A stretch of DNA of 64,000 nt from Lichina pygmaea. Its lineage: Eukaryota; Ascomycota; Lichinomycetes; Lichinales; Lichinaceae. Numbering within the stretch: position 1 is the first letter of the stretch; every line of letters starts with the position of its first letter. The translations under genes were made by a program, and so were the position numbers. Location: contig OY730172.1 of NCBI GenBank assembly GCA_963422465.1, forward strand, positions 3,968,001 to 4,032,000, read 5' to 3'. Positions 25,624-37,581 of the stretch are shown here, one piece after another. The notes beneath the pieces are model-generated. The model was not told the origin of the DNA. It saw only the letters and a list, made by a program, of their open reading frames with translations, and did not search any database.

Positions 25624-28600
25624 ATGGCACGTAAATCGCGACACCGGATCAGCTACGGTATGCTTCTCGGATGCTCCGCCGCCTTCGGTGTCGAGCTGGC
25701 CGTGGTAGCCCTTGATCGAGATTTCTCTGATCGTGTGTCGTATTATAGTGCTCCCCCTTCCGACCTCTGCCCCCGGCCATCGACGTGGGGTGAACGCGCT
25801 CGCGTTGGATCATGAGCGTTCCATCCTGTAAGGCGTCCGCTTCCGAGCCGAGGATGCTAGGGGTGTCCCTGTCCTCGTCTACATTTCGAGCGCGGAGCTG
25901 ACGGCGCGTACAGGTATTCTGGGGGTCATGATGGCCTAATCTGTCGTTGGAGTACCGACGCGCTCGAGAGAACTCGGTCAGCCAGTGACGATGTCGAACC
26001 TGAGAGACTGTCGACGACCTGCCGTGATCAAGTCCAGGCGCATACGCAGTGGGTCAATGACATTGCTCTCGCGGCGGGGTACTCGGCGCTTGTCTCGGCC
26101 TCCTCAGACCTCACGGTGAAGGTGTGGCGGCCCTTCGCGGAAGAGGCCACACCACCTCACACGATTGGCGCTCACCGCGATTATGTCAAATGTCTGGCGA
26201 CGCCTACCGCTCATGCCGATTGGATCGCGGCCGGGGGCCTCGATCGCAGAATCTGCCTGTGGGATCTGAACGGCGCAGGGCAGACGCTACAGATTGACGT
26301 CGCAGAGGAACACGACAAGACCGAGAAAGGCTCGGTCTATGCGCTTGGCGTCGGCGGCAGCATCATCGCCAGCGGTGGTCCGGAGAGCGTCGTGAGGGTC
26401 TGGGACGCCCGCTCGGGCAAGCAAGTGACCAAGTTTGTTGGCCACACGGACAACGTCAGGGCGATATTGGTCAGTGAGCACGGCGATGTCGTCATGACAG
26501 CCTCGTCCGATCAAACCATCAAGGTGTGGTCGCTCAACTCTGGTCGTTGCATGCATACTCTCACCATGCACAACGAAAGCGTCTGGTCGCTGTACTCGAC
26601 CCACCCCAGACTCTCAGTTTTTTACTCGGCTGACCGCTCAGGCCTGGTCGCAAAAACGACCGTGCCAGCGAGCACTGACATGGAGGAAGGGCTGTGCGTA
26701 GCCCTGTGTCAAGAACACGGGGCTGTGAAGAGCCTTGTCGGGGACGAGACGAGCGTCTGGACGGCGACTTCCAGCTCGACGATCAATCGCTGGGCGAGTC
26801 TTGACGAGACCACGGCATTGCAGATGGCGGCCGCGTCTCGGTCGTATCGTCTCTCGAGCGCTCTGGATCATGCCAAACGACCGACCTCCCCTCGTTCAGT
26901 CCCGAGTGGCTCGGAGCCCGCCTCCAACAGAGGGCAAGTCAGCCAGAAGAACATCCTTCGACTCTCGGAGATGGCGTCCTTCCCCATCGCTCAGTGCTCG
27001 TCGACGGAGATCCCTCTCCCACCAGCTATTGCCAACTTAAGGAGAGGCTCCATGGCGGGAAGCGACTTGGAGTTTGAGGATGTCACTCCGCTACGATCCC
27101 GCCCCGAGGAGTCGCTTGAAGGCCAAAGAGGCCTGGTCAAACACGCGCTGCTCAACGATCGGCGGAGAGTGCTCACGGTGGATACGGCGGGTGAAGTCAT
27201 GATGTGGGATCTACTTCGGGTCGGTTTCTTCCCCCAGCACCCTAAGCCCACCTTCTTTGCCCGCTAAAATATGTCATAGTGCGAAGTAATCAAAGAACTT
27301 GGACGACGAAACCTTGAAGATGTTCTCACGGCGGTCAACACAATGGAGAGCATCCAGAACTGGTGCAGCGTTGACACAAGAACGGGACGCTTGACCTGCG
27401 TCCTCGAAGAGAACTATTGCTTCAACGGAGAGATGTACGCCGACCAACTGCCGAACCCCGAGGGGATTGAGTTCCGAGACGATCACCGAAGTAGGTAGTC
27501 TCCTCTCACCACAGAAGAAGTCCTTGGTATTCCGAAGTCAAAAGCGCGGTGAACCATAGTCTCATCCCTTTTGGGTAGTTAACCTGGGCAAGTGGGTGCT
27601 GCGCTATCTCTTCTCCGCCCTCATCGACGAAGAGATCAGACGAGACGAAGTCTTCCGCATCCGTCTACAGGGAGTGCAGGCGCCGGTTCTTGCGCGAATG
27701 CAGCGACAAAACGCTCCAAGCTCCATTCAGCTCCCGTCATCTCCGTTCACCGACTGGCCGTCGAGCCACCCCAACACGCCAAGTACGACTCCTCGGCCTC
27801 TCAACGGCTACCACCACGCTCCTATCACCCCTGGCATGTACATAGGCACAGCAACACCAGCGCCGTTGCCTCGGCCAGCATCGCAGACTCAGCAGCCGCC
27901 CTTTCCGTCGGAGGATGGGTCGTCACTAGGCAAGCGTCCGTCGCAGCAAAGTCTCTCCAGGCCATCCTTAGAGACGCACAAAGACTACTTTTCTAGCGTA
28001 CCTGATGGTCACCAGGGGAAGGGAAGCCACGTTCAGGAAGAGGCAGCTGGGCCACGACCTCCAGAGCCGGAGAAAGAGATTCCGGCGAAGGAAAGCGGAT
28101 CCCGATTTGGGAAGAAGTTCCGAATGCCGTTCAGCACGAAGAAGCTGGGCCGAGGCGCCCCGAACGACAACGGAAAGTCCGTCAGCGGCGACGAGAAAGC
28201 AGAAGATTCCGACGAGGACAGGTCGGCGGACAGCACGGAGCCTCTCATCGAAGACAATCTTTTCGGCGTGGTGCAGAAAATCCGTCAGTCCTACACGACG
28301 CATCTGCAGAGCCAGCCCGGTGCTATGCCGCCGGCTCGAATCCGTCCCAGTCTGCCGGTCGAGACGCCGGTGCTGAAACTACCTCCATCGACCGACGTCA
28401 TCGTTCAGGAAGACCGAGCGGACATGGGAGGTGTCATCGACGTCTACCGGGGGACCGTGGCATCGGTGGGAACGGATGCGGACACGGTGGAAAAGGTTGC
28501 CCCGATGTGGCTGGGAGAGCTTCTTTTACTGGTGGGTGGTCCTCCGCTGTACAACAGGCGGGAATCAGCAACGGTTGACGTACTCGGTAGAACCAGCTTC

Positions 28601-29055
28601 CTCTCAAGGACATTTCAAAGATACCTTTTATTCTTGAACCGTACGAGAATCAGCTTCCGGTCATCTCCAGCGAGAACGGGCAAGTCTCCGGCCTCGTCGT
28701 GTTGCAGCCTCTGGCTGTCGGGTTTTGGCCATCTCGCTGAACTCGCATCAGGAACTCTCGATTGAACGCCAACCGCATGCTGCGCGCCAAGAAGATTCTC
28801 TTGTACGTCGCCGAGCGGCTGCCGGTCGAGCCCGGCCAGCCCGATCTGCGGGCCATGCATCCCGAGGAGTATCTCGAGCTGTATTGTCAGGGCCAGGTTC
28901 GTGGTCCCTCCTCCGTCGCTCTTGTCGGACGCGTGGCTGACCGGTCTATGCTCTAGCTTGTCCCCGGCCATATGACATTGAGCGCCCTCAAAGCCCACGT
29001 CTGGAAAGCGGGTGGAGATGTGGTTCTCTACTACAAGGCAAAGTACGGCCCATGA
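25624..29055 (+). CDS. WDR48: WDR48-type WD40 protein (DUF3337), eight exons
   Basis: Homologue of WDR48/UAF1 (yeast Duf1, fission yeast Bun107), an activator subunit of ubiquitin-specific proteases. Exons are 25624-25657, 25749-25827, 25914-27219, 27280-27490, 27579-28531, 28591-28679, 28752-28896 and 28957-29055, giving 971 aa. WD repeats fill the first ~470 residues ([70 protein letters not shown]). A Pro/Ser-rich disordered stretch (about residues 560-740) follows. The C-terminal DUF3337 region contains [16 protein letters not shown] and ends [20 protein letters not shown] ... YKAKYGP. Intron 6 (28680-28751) must use a GC donor (GCAAGT) to keep the conserved [11 protein letters not shown] frame. 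Intron 3 uses the weak donor GTCGGT. All phases agree. Confidence 0.93.
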
Positions 29056-29131
29056 TTCTCACGCAGACGCTTCAAGCTCGTGTGATTGTATGTATCTATC
29101 CCGAATCAAGTCCGTGGATGCAATAAAACAT

Positions 29132-30092
29132 TCATGTATCATCACGCAGGGCGTTCATGGCCCACTCGTAGCTCCCTAAGAAGACGGCCCCTCCCGCAGA
29201 TATCCAGACGACGCGAGGACCGATGCCAGCGAAGAAAGCCGTGGGGCCTGATCGTCTGAGTATGTGCAAGAGCATCGCAAAGGTCCGCTCCTTCTCGGCG
29301 GCAAGCATCATTCGGGTCTTCAGTACGTCCAAGGGCGTCGTGATGCCTGCTGCCACGGCCCCGGCCACGGAGCCGAACAGGCCACTCTCGAGGCCCGACA
29401 CGGTCTCGAAGCCCGTGTCCCGCCTGCGCCAGGCCTTCATCGCTTCCCACAGGGGAAACTGGATCATCGTGAAGGGCACTTCTCGCAGCACCGTCACTGC
29501 CCAGCCACGGTACAGCTCTCGCCATACGTGCACCAAGCCTCTGCTCCTCGTCTGTCCGAGTATGCCCCGAAGAGCCGCCCAGCTCGACGGATGCTGTGAC
29601 GCTTGCGCGCGCTGCTTGATCACCTCGGTCGGCACGCGCACCGCGCACGCGGCCACCTCACCGACGCTCCCCGCGATCATGTGGTCCAGGGGCTCGCTCC
29701 AGCGACGCCATATGGCGTGGCCCTTGCTGCCGGCGGGCCCGTCATCGGCAAGCCTCGCCTGCTTCAGCAAAGTCTTGCATCTCTCATAGGTCACGAAGAA
29801 GAGCGCGGCGCCGGGAGCGGACCCGACGAAGGCCGAGCCGACGCCTTTGTAGATGCCGCTGAAACCACCGCTCCGTGCAAAGCCTGCCGAGGACTGTAGC
29901 CGTGTCTTCAGGGTGTCTATCGGGTAGAGAGAGAGGTCCACCGTCGTCCCGGCTATGGCACCAGCCTACGGGAGCAGTTAGCATTTGGGGATGGCGGCGA
30001 CTAAGGAGTGTCGATTCCGGACTGAGCATGCTCACAATCAGAGATCGCGAGAATGTCGATGGGTCACCATGTCTCCGAACATCCTCTGTCAT
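29132..30092 (-). CDS. PET8: Mitochondrial S-adenosylmethionine carrier, two exons
   Basis: Inner-membrane carrier exchanging cytosolic SAM for S-adenosylhomocysteine. Exons are 30092-30036 and 29965-29132 with a 70-bp intron (GTGAGC/TAG); the protein is 296 aa. Three carrier repeats are visible with signature motifs YPIDTLKTRLQ, VPTEVIKQRAQ and TPLDVLKTRMM. SAM-carrier features include SGGFSGIYKGV, GSAPGAALFFVTYE, AGSVGEVAACAVRVP and LREVPFTMIQFPLWE. The first exon encodes only the start of helix 1 (FSRSLIAGAIAG). It converges on the WDR48 gene with 76 bp between stops and is divergent from the TilS gene with 212 bp between starts. Confidence 0.93.
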
Positions 30093-30304
30093 GTCACTAT
30101 TTGTGAGGAAGATATTGACTTGGACGCGTACTTACGTACGTGGCGACAATATGTAGCGTTGATTTGAAGCTCGTGAAGCTGTACCGTGTGATACTGTACA
30201 TACGCACGGTACCGTGGTGTACCAAATCTTAAGCGGTCGTGATGGCTAGACCGGCGTAACTGGCGGACATCGTCTATTGGACCCATTCTGACAACAATCA
30301 ACTG
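30093..30304. promoter_or_regulatory. Compact bidirectional promoter, SAM carrier / TilS
   Basis: Only 212 bp separate the two start codons. The interval contains GTAC palindromes (CTTACGTACGTGG at about 30130-30142, ACGGTACCGT at about 30207-30216). The spacing implies shared regulatory DNA; co-regulation is inference. Confidence 0.55.
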
Positions 30305-32608
30305 ATGATCTCGGCTGGCTTCAGCGGGAATCTCGGCCCAGCCTCATTACGCAGATGGCAGTCTCCTGTCTACGCACTCGCACCCGTTGGTCGGCGCAGC
30401 GGGCGACGATGTCAGGCTCGGTTTTTCCACATGCGAAAAGATGCAATCACCAGCCCAATCGGGGTCGATGAGTTCCGGGGCTCGTTCTTGAGGACATGGG
30501 CACGATGGGGTTCAAGAGCAGTCATCCCGCCACAAAGGACGCCCAACAAAGTCGGTGGGTGGGATTCGCTCGGGGCATATGTCCGTCGTCAGCATGCTCG
30601 GCAACGGCTGATCCAAGGTTAGGCATCGCGGTCAGCGGCGGGGTGGACTCCATTGCACTTGCATCGTTGTGTCAGGCGCTCGCTGAATCCCGTCCCGAGC
30701 TTCGTCTGCAGTTCAAGGCCTACGTCGTGGACCACGGAGCTCGGGATGGCAGTGACCTCGAGGCGCTGAAAGTGACGTCGATTCTGAGGTCCTTTGGTAC
30801 TTCATCTGTCGTCTGCGTTGACGGACGTCTCAACTGACATGGCGTCTTCAGCTTTGCCATCGACCGTTGTGAAAGCAGAGTGGCCAGAAGGAGTCGACCC
30901 TCGCACCACAAAGGCCTTTGAAACCTACGCTCGGAGGGTACGCTTCGAGGCGCTTGCAAAAGCTTGTCTCCGCGAGCAGGTCACCTCTCTGTTTCTGGCC
31001 CACCACGCCGACGATCAGGCCGAGACGGTGCTTGCACGCCTGGCATCAGGACACTCGATCGACGGTCTGTGCGGATTACGTCCAGTGGCCGGGATACCGG
31101 AGAATTTTGGGTTGTACGGTGTCTACGAAAGTGGCAAGCCGCGGCCAGCCCCTCCTAGTCCACCCGCCCCGAGAACGAGCCAGAAAGGGCCCGATGCACG
31201 CTTTCGGTGGGCTTCGTTTCTGGATATGGAGGGAGGAGGGGTTAACGTCTACCGCCCTCTTCTAGCTTACCCGAAAGAGCGTCTCGTTGCCACTTGCAAG
31301 GTGCACCGCCGGTCATGGATCGAGGACCCGACGAATCAAGACGTGACCCTCACAGCACGCAATGCCATCCGAGTCCTGTTGAAGGGGGATCGTCTGCCCA
31401 AAGCTCTCCGCAGATCATCTGTCCTGGCCCTAGCCAAACGGATCAACACTAAGCTGGCGAGGAGGACTCAGCAGACTACGGGACTGCTACACCTGTATCG
31501 ACGTCATATCGACACCAGGGTCGGGGTGGTCTCGCTCCGCTTGCCCAGTGCCATTTCGAAACCGCTGGGGCTGGCGGTTCTGACGGACGGCAGGAGGCGA
31601 TCGATATTGGTGGCCGGGAGCGTCGCCGAGGAGTTTGTGGTCCGCGTGGCGAGGATGGTGTCACCATCAGACAAGGCCCTGCTTCGGTCACAGGCCGCCA
31701 AGGTGGTTCCATACTTGTTCCCCTCTCTCGCGCTCGGGGCGACTGGTGACGTGACGGACGAGCGGGGAGCCAGCGAGGAGAGTGCGGCGGGAGCAGAAGC
31801 AGACCCCGGGCAACCTACGACAGCACGCGCCCCCCTTCTCGAAGAAGGCAGACGACGCAAGATGGAGGAACGGACCGCGGTGAACCTCGGGCAGGTGCTC
31901 TTCAAGCGCGTGCAACGGCGCTTGGAAGGCCAAGAGCGCCGTGATGCGATCCAACAGGGGCTCGATGCGGACAATGTGTGGACTGTATTCCGCCAGTCGT
32001 GCGACGACCGGCACATGCGACACTCGCCGCTGATATTCCCATCGAACCACAGGCCGCAAGGTCAAGCCAGGACAGGAGGAGTCGGCCGCGGTGACGCACC
32101 AGCACCAGCGGCCGCGCGCCGCAATCGACCGGAAGAGGAGGACGAGGGGTCCCGCTGGAACGTCCGTGACGGACAGTACCGGAACCGAGCCCGCAGCGGT
32201 CGGCGGAAGACGTGGTCCGACTGGCATCTCTGGGACGGACGGTACTGGATCCGGCTTCGCAACGACACGGGCCACGATCTGCACGTGCGCGTCTTCACCG
32301 AGCTCGACAAGCTGTACCTCGGCAAGAGCCAGCGATATCGCGAGAAGCTCGCCGAGCTGCTCGGGATCGTGGCCCCGGGCAACATCCGCTGGACCCTGCC
32401 CGTCATCTCTCTGGCCGACGGTCTCCCGCTCGCCCTGCCGTCCTTGACCTTTGCCGACGATGTCCCGCTCGCTGCGCCGTCTCTGACCTTTGCCGACGAC
32501 TTTCCACTCGCTCTGTCGTCCTTGACCTCTGGCGGCGACGAGGACGAGGCCGAAGACGTCACGGACTTTTGCTGGCAGATCCGGTTCAAGAAGGCTGATG
32601 TCTCCTGA
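30305..32608 (+). CDS. tilS: tRNA(Ile)-lysidine synthase-like protein (TilS/MesJ family), probably mitochondrial
   Basis: N-type ATP pyrophosphatase family. In bacteria and organelles TilS converts C34 of the AUA-reading tRNA-Ile to lysidine. Proposed exons are 30305-30554, 30593-30796 and 30852-32608, giving 736 aa. The PP-loop SGGVDS lies near residues 98-103. It is followed by YVVDHGARDGSDLEA, FLAHHADDQAETVLARLASG, YRPLLAYPKERLVATC and WIEDPTNQD, all typical of the family. The Arg/Ser-rich N-terminus resembles a mitochondrial presequence. The long C-terminus contains WDGRYWIRLRND, APGNIRWTLP and a 13-residue tandem repeat. The second intron (30797-30851) is well supported. The first (30555-30592, 38 bp) is unusually short; the alternative is a start at 30496 within the second frame. 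Substrate is inferred from family. Confidence 0.82.
32407..32530 (+). repeat. 39-bp coding tandem repeat in TilS C-terminus
   Basis: About three diverged copies encode SLxFADDxPLAxP-type 13-residue units (LADGLPLALPS, LTFADDVPLAAPS, LTFADDFPLALSS). The repeat keeps frame and lies between the RWTLP block and the acidic end of the protein. Confidence 0.75.
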
Positions 32609-32828
32609 GGCTCTCTCTCTCTCTTTTCGTCGGTTCCAATTTTTTTATAGGGGGGGGGGGGGGGGGGGGATGATCGGATGACCCAAGTGGAGTCGACCGT
32701 CAAGTCTCCGTCCCTCTGATATTTCAACGGAATATGATTTCCAATCTTGAGCTCTTACTCACAACCTTTCCTTTCTCTCGAAAGCGTAACTGTACATTAA
32801 ATCCTTGTGCACATTTTTGTGATAAAGA

Positions 32829-32859
<31 letters not shown>

Positions 32860-33420
32860 TAACCCCCCACCTTCTCTGAACTGAGTTTCATGCTCTACAA
32901 GCATGTCACCTACTACTTACTGATTTCGATGCCCATATATCTACTCGTGTCTAATCTAGTATTTGAGTGTCATGACCTGCTCAGGTCCCAACCCCCACTT
33001 CACCTACCCTACCCCGGCATATCTAAACCTCCCCATGCAAGGAATCATAGCCTACTTGATGATTCGAATCCCACTCAAAGCCCACAGAGAGTCATGCAGT
33101 GCAACAAGTCCCGACTACAATCAAGCACGGGGGGACGGGGGGACGGGGGGAGGGGTGATGCCTGCTGCTCGTGCTACTGACAGATACTGCTGGTACTAAA
33201 CTGTCAGTGCTGCCGCTACATCCAAGTGATGCCACACCAGATGGCACACAGACGGAATGATGAAGAAAAAAGATTATAGAATCCGCCAGGATGACAGTGA
33301 AGCTGAGAGTACCGTGTCACAAACGCGCTCGGGTCCGTCGTCCGGATGTGTTTCGGTGGCTCATGATAGACTTGTTCACAACTTGGTATCTTGTCTCGGC
33401 ATGGCTGCGTCTGCTTGAGA
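32609..33420. other. Intergenic region with homopolymer and CT microsatellites
   Basis: No gene is seen in about 0.8 kb between two 3' ends. It holds (CT)n at 32611-32625, a run of 20 G at 32650-32669, (CT)14 at 32829-32856 and a GGGGGGAC repeat at about 33127-33152. Confidence 0.6.
32650..32669. repeat. Poly-G run, 20 nt
   Basis: Uninterrupted guanine tract just downstream of the TilS stop codon. It is one of four G/C homopolymers of at least 20 nt in the window. Confidence 0.85.
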
Positions 33421-34911
33421 TCAGAACTGGACAGGCCCAGTGGCCACCAAAGAAAGACTGGATGAGACCGGCCGAGACGGCTGCAGTTCGTCGGGGTACA
33501 TACCGTTCGCCACGTGCAGTACCTGCTGCGTCAAGGATCGGAAAGTGGCAGCATCTTCGGCTGACCGGCGGATCGTAGAACTGCTGGCGGCGCTTGGCTC
33601 CGAAGTGCCAGGTTGCGCGTCATCGCCGGCTCTACCATTGCTGCGAGGCACCGCTGGTCTGGCGTTCGCAGACAGCCAGGCCAGCTGAACCCGTATCGCA
33701 CCGACAACGGCCTTGAGATGCGAGTAGTCTCGCTTGGCGCGGATTGCCTCGTTCATGACCAGCATGCTCTGCCGGCCATCAAGGTCGGTGACGGAGACTG
33801 ACAGCCGCTCTACTTCGGAGCGGAGATGCTCGATTGACGACAGGATATAGTCTGTCACGGCTGGGTCGGAGAGGGAGGAGGGTGGTTGGTCGTCCAGGTC
33901 GAGTCCTTCGACCATGGGGGTGGTGCTGGTCGAAGGCATACCGTGCTCTTGTCCTGCCCCAGAGAGATCACCAAGTGCAGACGGTGGAAGCGGAGAGAAT
34001 CGCGGATCAGCAGAGTGACCAGTCGCTGAATCTTGAGCTCCGTGCCGGGAAGATCCGCTCCCAGCTCCAGAGCCAAAAGAATCGAGTCTGCGTTTGAGCA
34101 GCCTGTTCTCCTCCTCGAGCACAGCAAGCTTCTCGTCTTGGCGTTTCATGATGGGCTGTAGAAGCGCAAAGGGGCATATCTCCGTATGTTTGGACAGCAA
34201 AGCACGTTTGCTGCTCTGCCTGCAGCCGAACTCGGCTCCTGGACAGGGGACAATGCCCATCGGGCAAGAATGTCGCTGGTGATCATCCAGCTGGCATATG
34301 GTTGTCTTTGCCTTGCAGTCAGAACACGTAGCCGACCTCTTCTGACAATCGTTCTCGCGATGCCTCTGGTTGCTCCCGTCTTAGTCCTCGGCGGTATCGG
34401 AACAGCAACCAGACGGCCGGACTCCTACCTGAATCTGAAACTCCATGAGACGACCACCGCAATCGTGGCATTCGACCAGGCCATGCCGGCATCCTCGATC
34501 GATGTCCTTCCGCAGAGTCACCATTTGGCAGTCCTCCGCCACGCAACGTAGTTTTGCAAAGCCACAGTACTTGGCCGCGTGGACCGCGGCGGCACCCCTT
34601 GTCGTGACGACGTTGCAGCCGCTCTTCCATCGGGCGCATCTCACGCCAAGGTCATCCACCATGTTGGTCAAGGCTCGGGGGGCCGGTCGTACTTTCGTGT
34701 CATCAATCTCGGACCGGCAGTACGGACATGTCTCACTTGACTGGTGTGTTGCTGACTCGAAGCACTCGGCGCAGAATATGTGTTCGCACTCGGCCGTGAT
34801 GACAGGCTTGACGAAGGCGGAATGGCAGACGGAGCATATCAGGTTGTCATCGACCCGAGCTACATACTCGAGCGTTCGAATGTCGAACTCGATGTCCCGA
34901 GCTGCACTCAT
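33421..34911 (-). CDS. RING finger and TRAF-type zinc finger protein, two exons
   Basis: Probable E3 ubiquitin ligase of the RING-TRAF type. Exons are 34911-34429 and 34365-33421 with a 63-bp intron (GTAGGA/CAG), giving 475 aa. The N-terminal C3HC4 RING has C26, C29, C42, H44, C47, C50, C62 and C65 in correct spacing. TRAF-type zinc fingers follow (GVRCARWKSGCN, HAAKYCGFAKLRC, CRHGLVECHDCGG, then across the intron CQKRSATCSDCKA and HSCPMGIVPCPGAEFGC). A coiled coil comes next (MKRQDEKLAVLEEENRLLKRRL, about residues 235-260), and the C-terminal half is predicted disordered to helical. No MATH domain is apparent. Substrates cannot be predicted. Confidence 0.88.
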
Positions 34912-36755
34912 CGTAGGGATGTCGTCCAGAGAGAGCAGCTTGATCTGCGCTGTCCGAGATGAATCATCGAGGCCGACAGAGGTGGTTTACATAGTCTCTT
35001 GAACCTCGCTGAGGGATAGGTATTTCGGACAATTACCCCTATTGTGCAAATGTCTTACTTCCGTGCCCCGCGTGCCCCCTGTGCCATCCGTGCCCCCCCT
35101 CTCACCTCCATGCCCCCTCCCATGAATCGGTACATGCACTTTGCCGAGCCACACCATATGAAGTTAGGTACTTCTTCCAGTCAAGCAAGGTATGGACTTC
35201 ATAAGTCTTGAAGGTATCGCACAACACATTTTTCAGTCGTACTTTTTTTGCTAGTCACATCTAATGCCTAACTCTATATCCATCAAGTCAAGTCTTGTTT
35301 TTGATGTTATAGTATTTTGGTGGTGTAGGGACTTTGTCAGTGGTGTGGAGTTGGGCGGTCGGTGGGGAGAAGTTTAGTACTACCGGTACTTGGTTCTTCT
35401 ACGGAGTGTCACCAGGCTAGAAGTATCTGCGCTAAGCAAGGGGGGCCTCGAAGTACATACGTACTGTAAGAGGGGGGGCACGGAAGTAAGAAATCTGCAT
35501 AATAGGGGGGTACGGCGGTAATTGTCCGTAGGTAAGGGGACTGCCAAGGGCTCGAACAGACGCCGTAGACGATTAAGCGTCACGGGAAGTTGCGGTACGT
35601 ACGTACCGTACTGTACTGCTGGTGCCTGACTCTAGATGTTTGCCGCGCCATAAAGAGGCAACAACTTGACACCTCATCAAGGATCACATGACCTTGTGCT
35701 TGTAGATGATCAAGTATGCAATCACTCAAGACACCGTGACGACCGACACGCCACAGACCACATGACACGATCACCTTACAGCACGGCAATGTGATGCCAA
35801 GGAGTGGCAAGGGTTCCACTGGAGGATCCAGAAGCAGCTCTCTTTTCTAGCCTTCCTACACAGCTTCTGAGAGGCCGTGGAGTCCTAGGTGCTCTACTCC
35901 TTCTGGACATGCCACCAATGCCTTTGACGTACTGTATCAATTCAATCCAGCGCCCTTACCGGTACAGGTATACCGTACGCTTCCACGACAAGCACATCTT
36001 CGGTAGCGAGGGCCAGCGACAGTCACGCATCCGTCGGCCTTGCTCCCAAGGACCAGATCATCAAATTGTCATGTCTACTCTCCTAGTCTATCCAAACACA
36101 TGACAGAGCAGTACCGTACAACATCAACAAGATGCCGAGCCTAAAAGAAGATATGTTTGTCGGCTTGTAGGCCACTGTACGGTACTGTGCTAGCAACAGT
36201 CTGCTGGACTGCTCTCGACGCTAGCTAGCGGCTACTAATCGCCAGCCAAAAGGACATCTGAAGATCTGTTGTTGTCTGGGTGAAGTTGAACTCCCTCTTG
36301 AACAGGATGTCGACAGAGACAACGTTCACCGAAACAACTACGAGTCCAAGCAGAGCTTCATTGACCGGTCACGGGTGAAGCGACAATTGGAATCGGAGAA
36401 GACCGTTTCTGGGTTGGCATACCTGTTCAGACAAGGCTTTCTCTATCCTTGAGACTGCACGGTCATTTGTGCTCGTGAGATGGTGCTATGCAAATTGATC
36501 TTCGTTGCAGGGAGTATGAATAAAATCAGAGGGAGGGCGGAAGGGTTGTATTTCCGACTGCTTGGCTCAAAGACGGGATAAAGCAACATGTAGTCTCCTT
36601 TTAGAGAGTCTAGAGACGCAGTCCCGTAAGTAGAGCACGACACACTTTGATGCAACAAGCCGCTACAAATGTAGCCGGGCAGAACCCCTGATTCAATTCA
36701 CATATTGGGGACACCCACCCTTTTGACGATTGTGTCGTTTGGCTTGGTCGCATGA
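34912..36755. other. 1.8-kb region without recognisable genes
   Basis: Short frames only. CCGTGCCCCC-type repeats occur at about 35062-35115 upstream of the RING gene. GTAC palindromes occur at about 35453-35466, 35594-35616 and 36175-36185. Nothing else is identifiable. Confidence 0.5.
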
Positions 36756-37581
36756 TCACTTGTCCGTCGTCTCGCGTTTTGATTTCGAACTCAGCTTCTC
36801 GGTCGTGTGCTTCTGTAGCCGGTCGATTTCATCTGCGGTCGACTTGGCTTCGGTACGGTCTGCTTTGACCTGTACAGGTCGCGAGCGGGGCGTTAGCCTT
36901 GCAGCTACTCCTTGCGTGCGGAGACGGTGCTTGCTATCGGAGACCTTATGGTAAAGAAAGGATACAAGGCTATGGTTGTATTGGCTTGGGTTGGCTGACA
37001 GCGAGCCTAGTGGCTTGCTGATCGAGAAGAAAGCCCGGCGGAGCCTGGCAGAAATTGAGAAAACCAGCCATACGATGCTTTCACTCTCGCTGGCCAGCTC
37101 ATCCGTCCAGTGATTCTTGCCGTCCATCTTTTTCTTCAGCTGATCTTGCTTGTGGTGTTCGATCTCCTCCTCGACGTCTTCCTTGTCCATGTCTGTCGTA
37201 CGTAGCCGGTCAGCCGCATTCTGGCTCATCGAAGAAGATACAGCAGGGGGTCTTTGGGAAGAGCGACGAGCGATGCAGCGGTAACCCCGGGATCGTCAGC
37301 AGCGGGAACCATTCCGGTGTTGCCGTCATCTCCGGCGGGGGGGGTGAACGCCCAAGTGCTCGATGCAGCTCTCTGCTTCCACCAAGGAAGACAGCTCTGA
37401 ACTCACCCCTCGTCTCCTTCAACGCCGCTTTCGACCCTGACGATCGGAATCCTCGAGCACCACCGACAGCCGCCGCTGCCGTCGTGACAGTCGCAGCTCT
37501 TCGCGAACCAGCTGTGAGCGCTAGCTGGCCGGCTGCTGTGGCGCCTAGGACGCGGCTCGATAGTACCCTGGACATCGCCAT
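36756..37581 (-). CDS. Small conserved fungal protein, probably mitochondrial, three exons
   Basis: Exons are 37581-37407, 37192-37074 and 36869-36756. The introns are 214 bp (GTGAGT/CAG) and 204 bp (GTATGG/CAG), longer than elsewhere in the window. The protein is 135 aa. Its N-terminus is rich in Arg, Ser and Ala without acids (MAMSRVLSSRVLGATAAGQL ... GGARGFRSSG) and looks like a mitochondrial presequence. The charged helical core is DMDKEDVEEEIEHHKQDQLK followed by GKNHWTDELASESESIVKAD. I recall very similar cores in many fungal hypothetical proteins, but know of no established function. Both splice junctions restore the conserved core, which supports the model. A start at 37575 (MSRV) is equally possible. 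Confidence 0.8.

Noticed and set aside
33060-33080. GATTCGAATCCC resembling a tRNA B box
   Set aside because: No A box, acceptor stem or cloverleaf could be folded around it on either strand.
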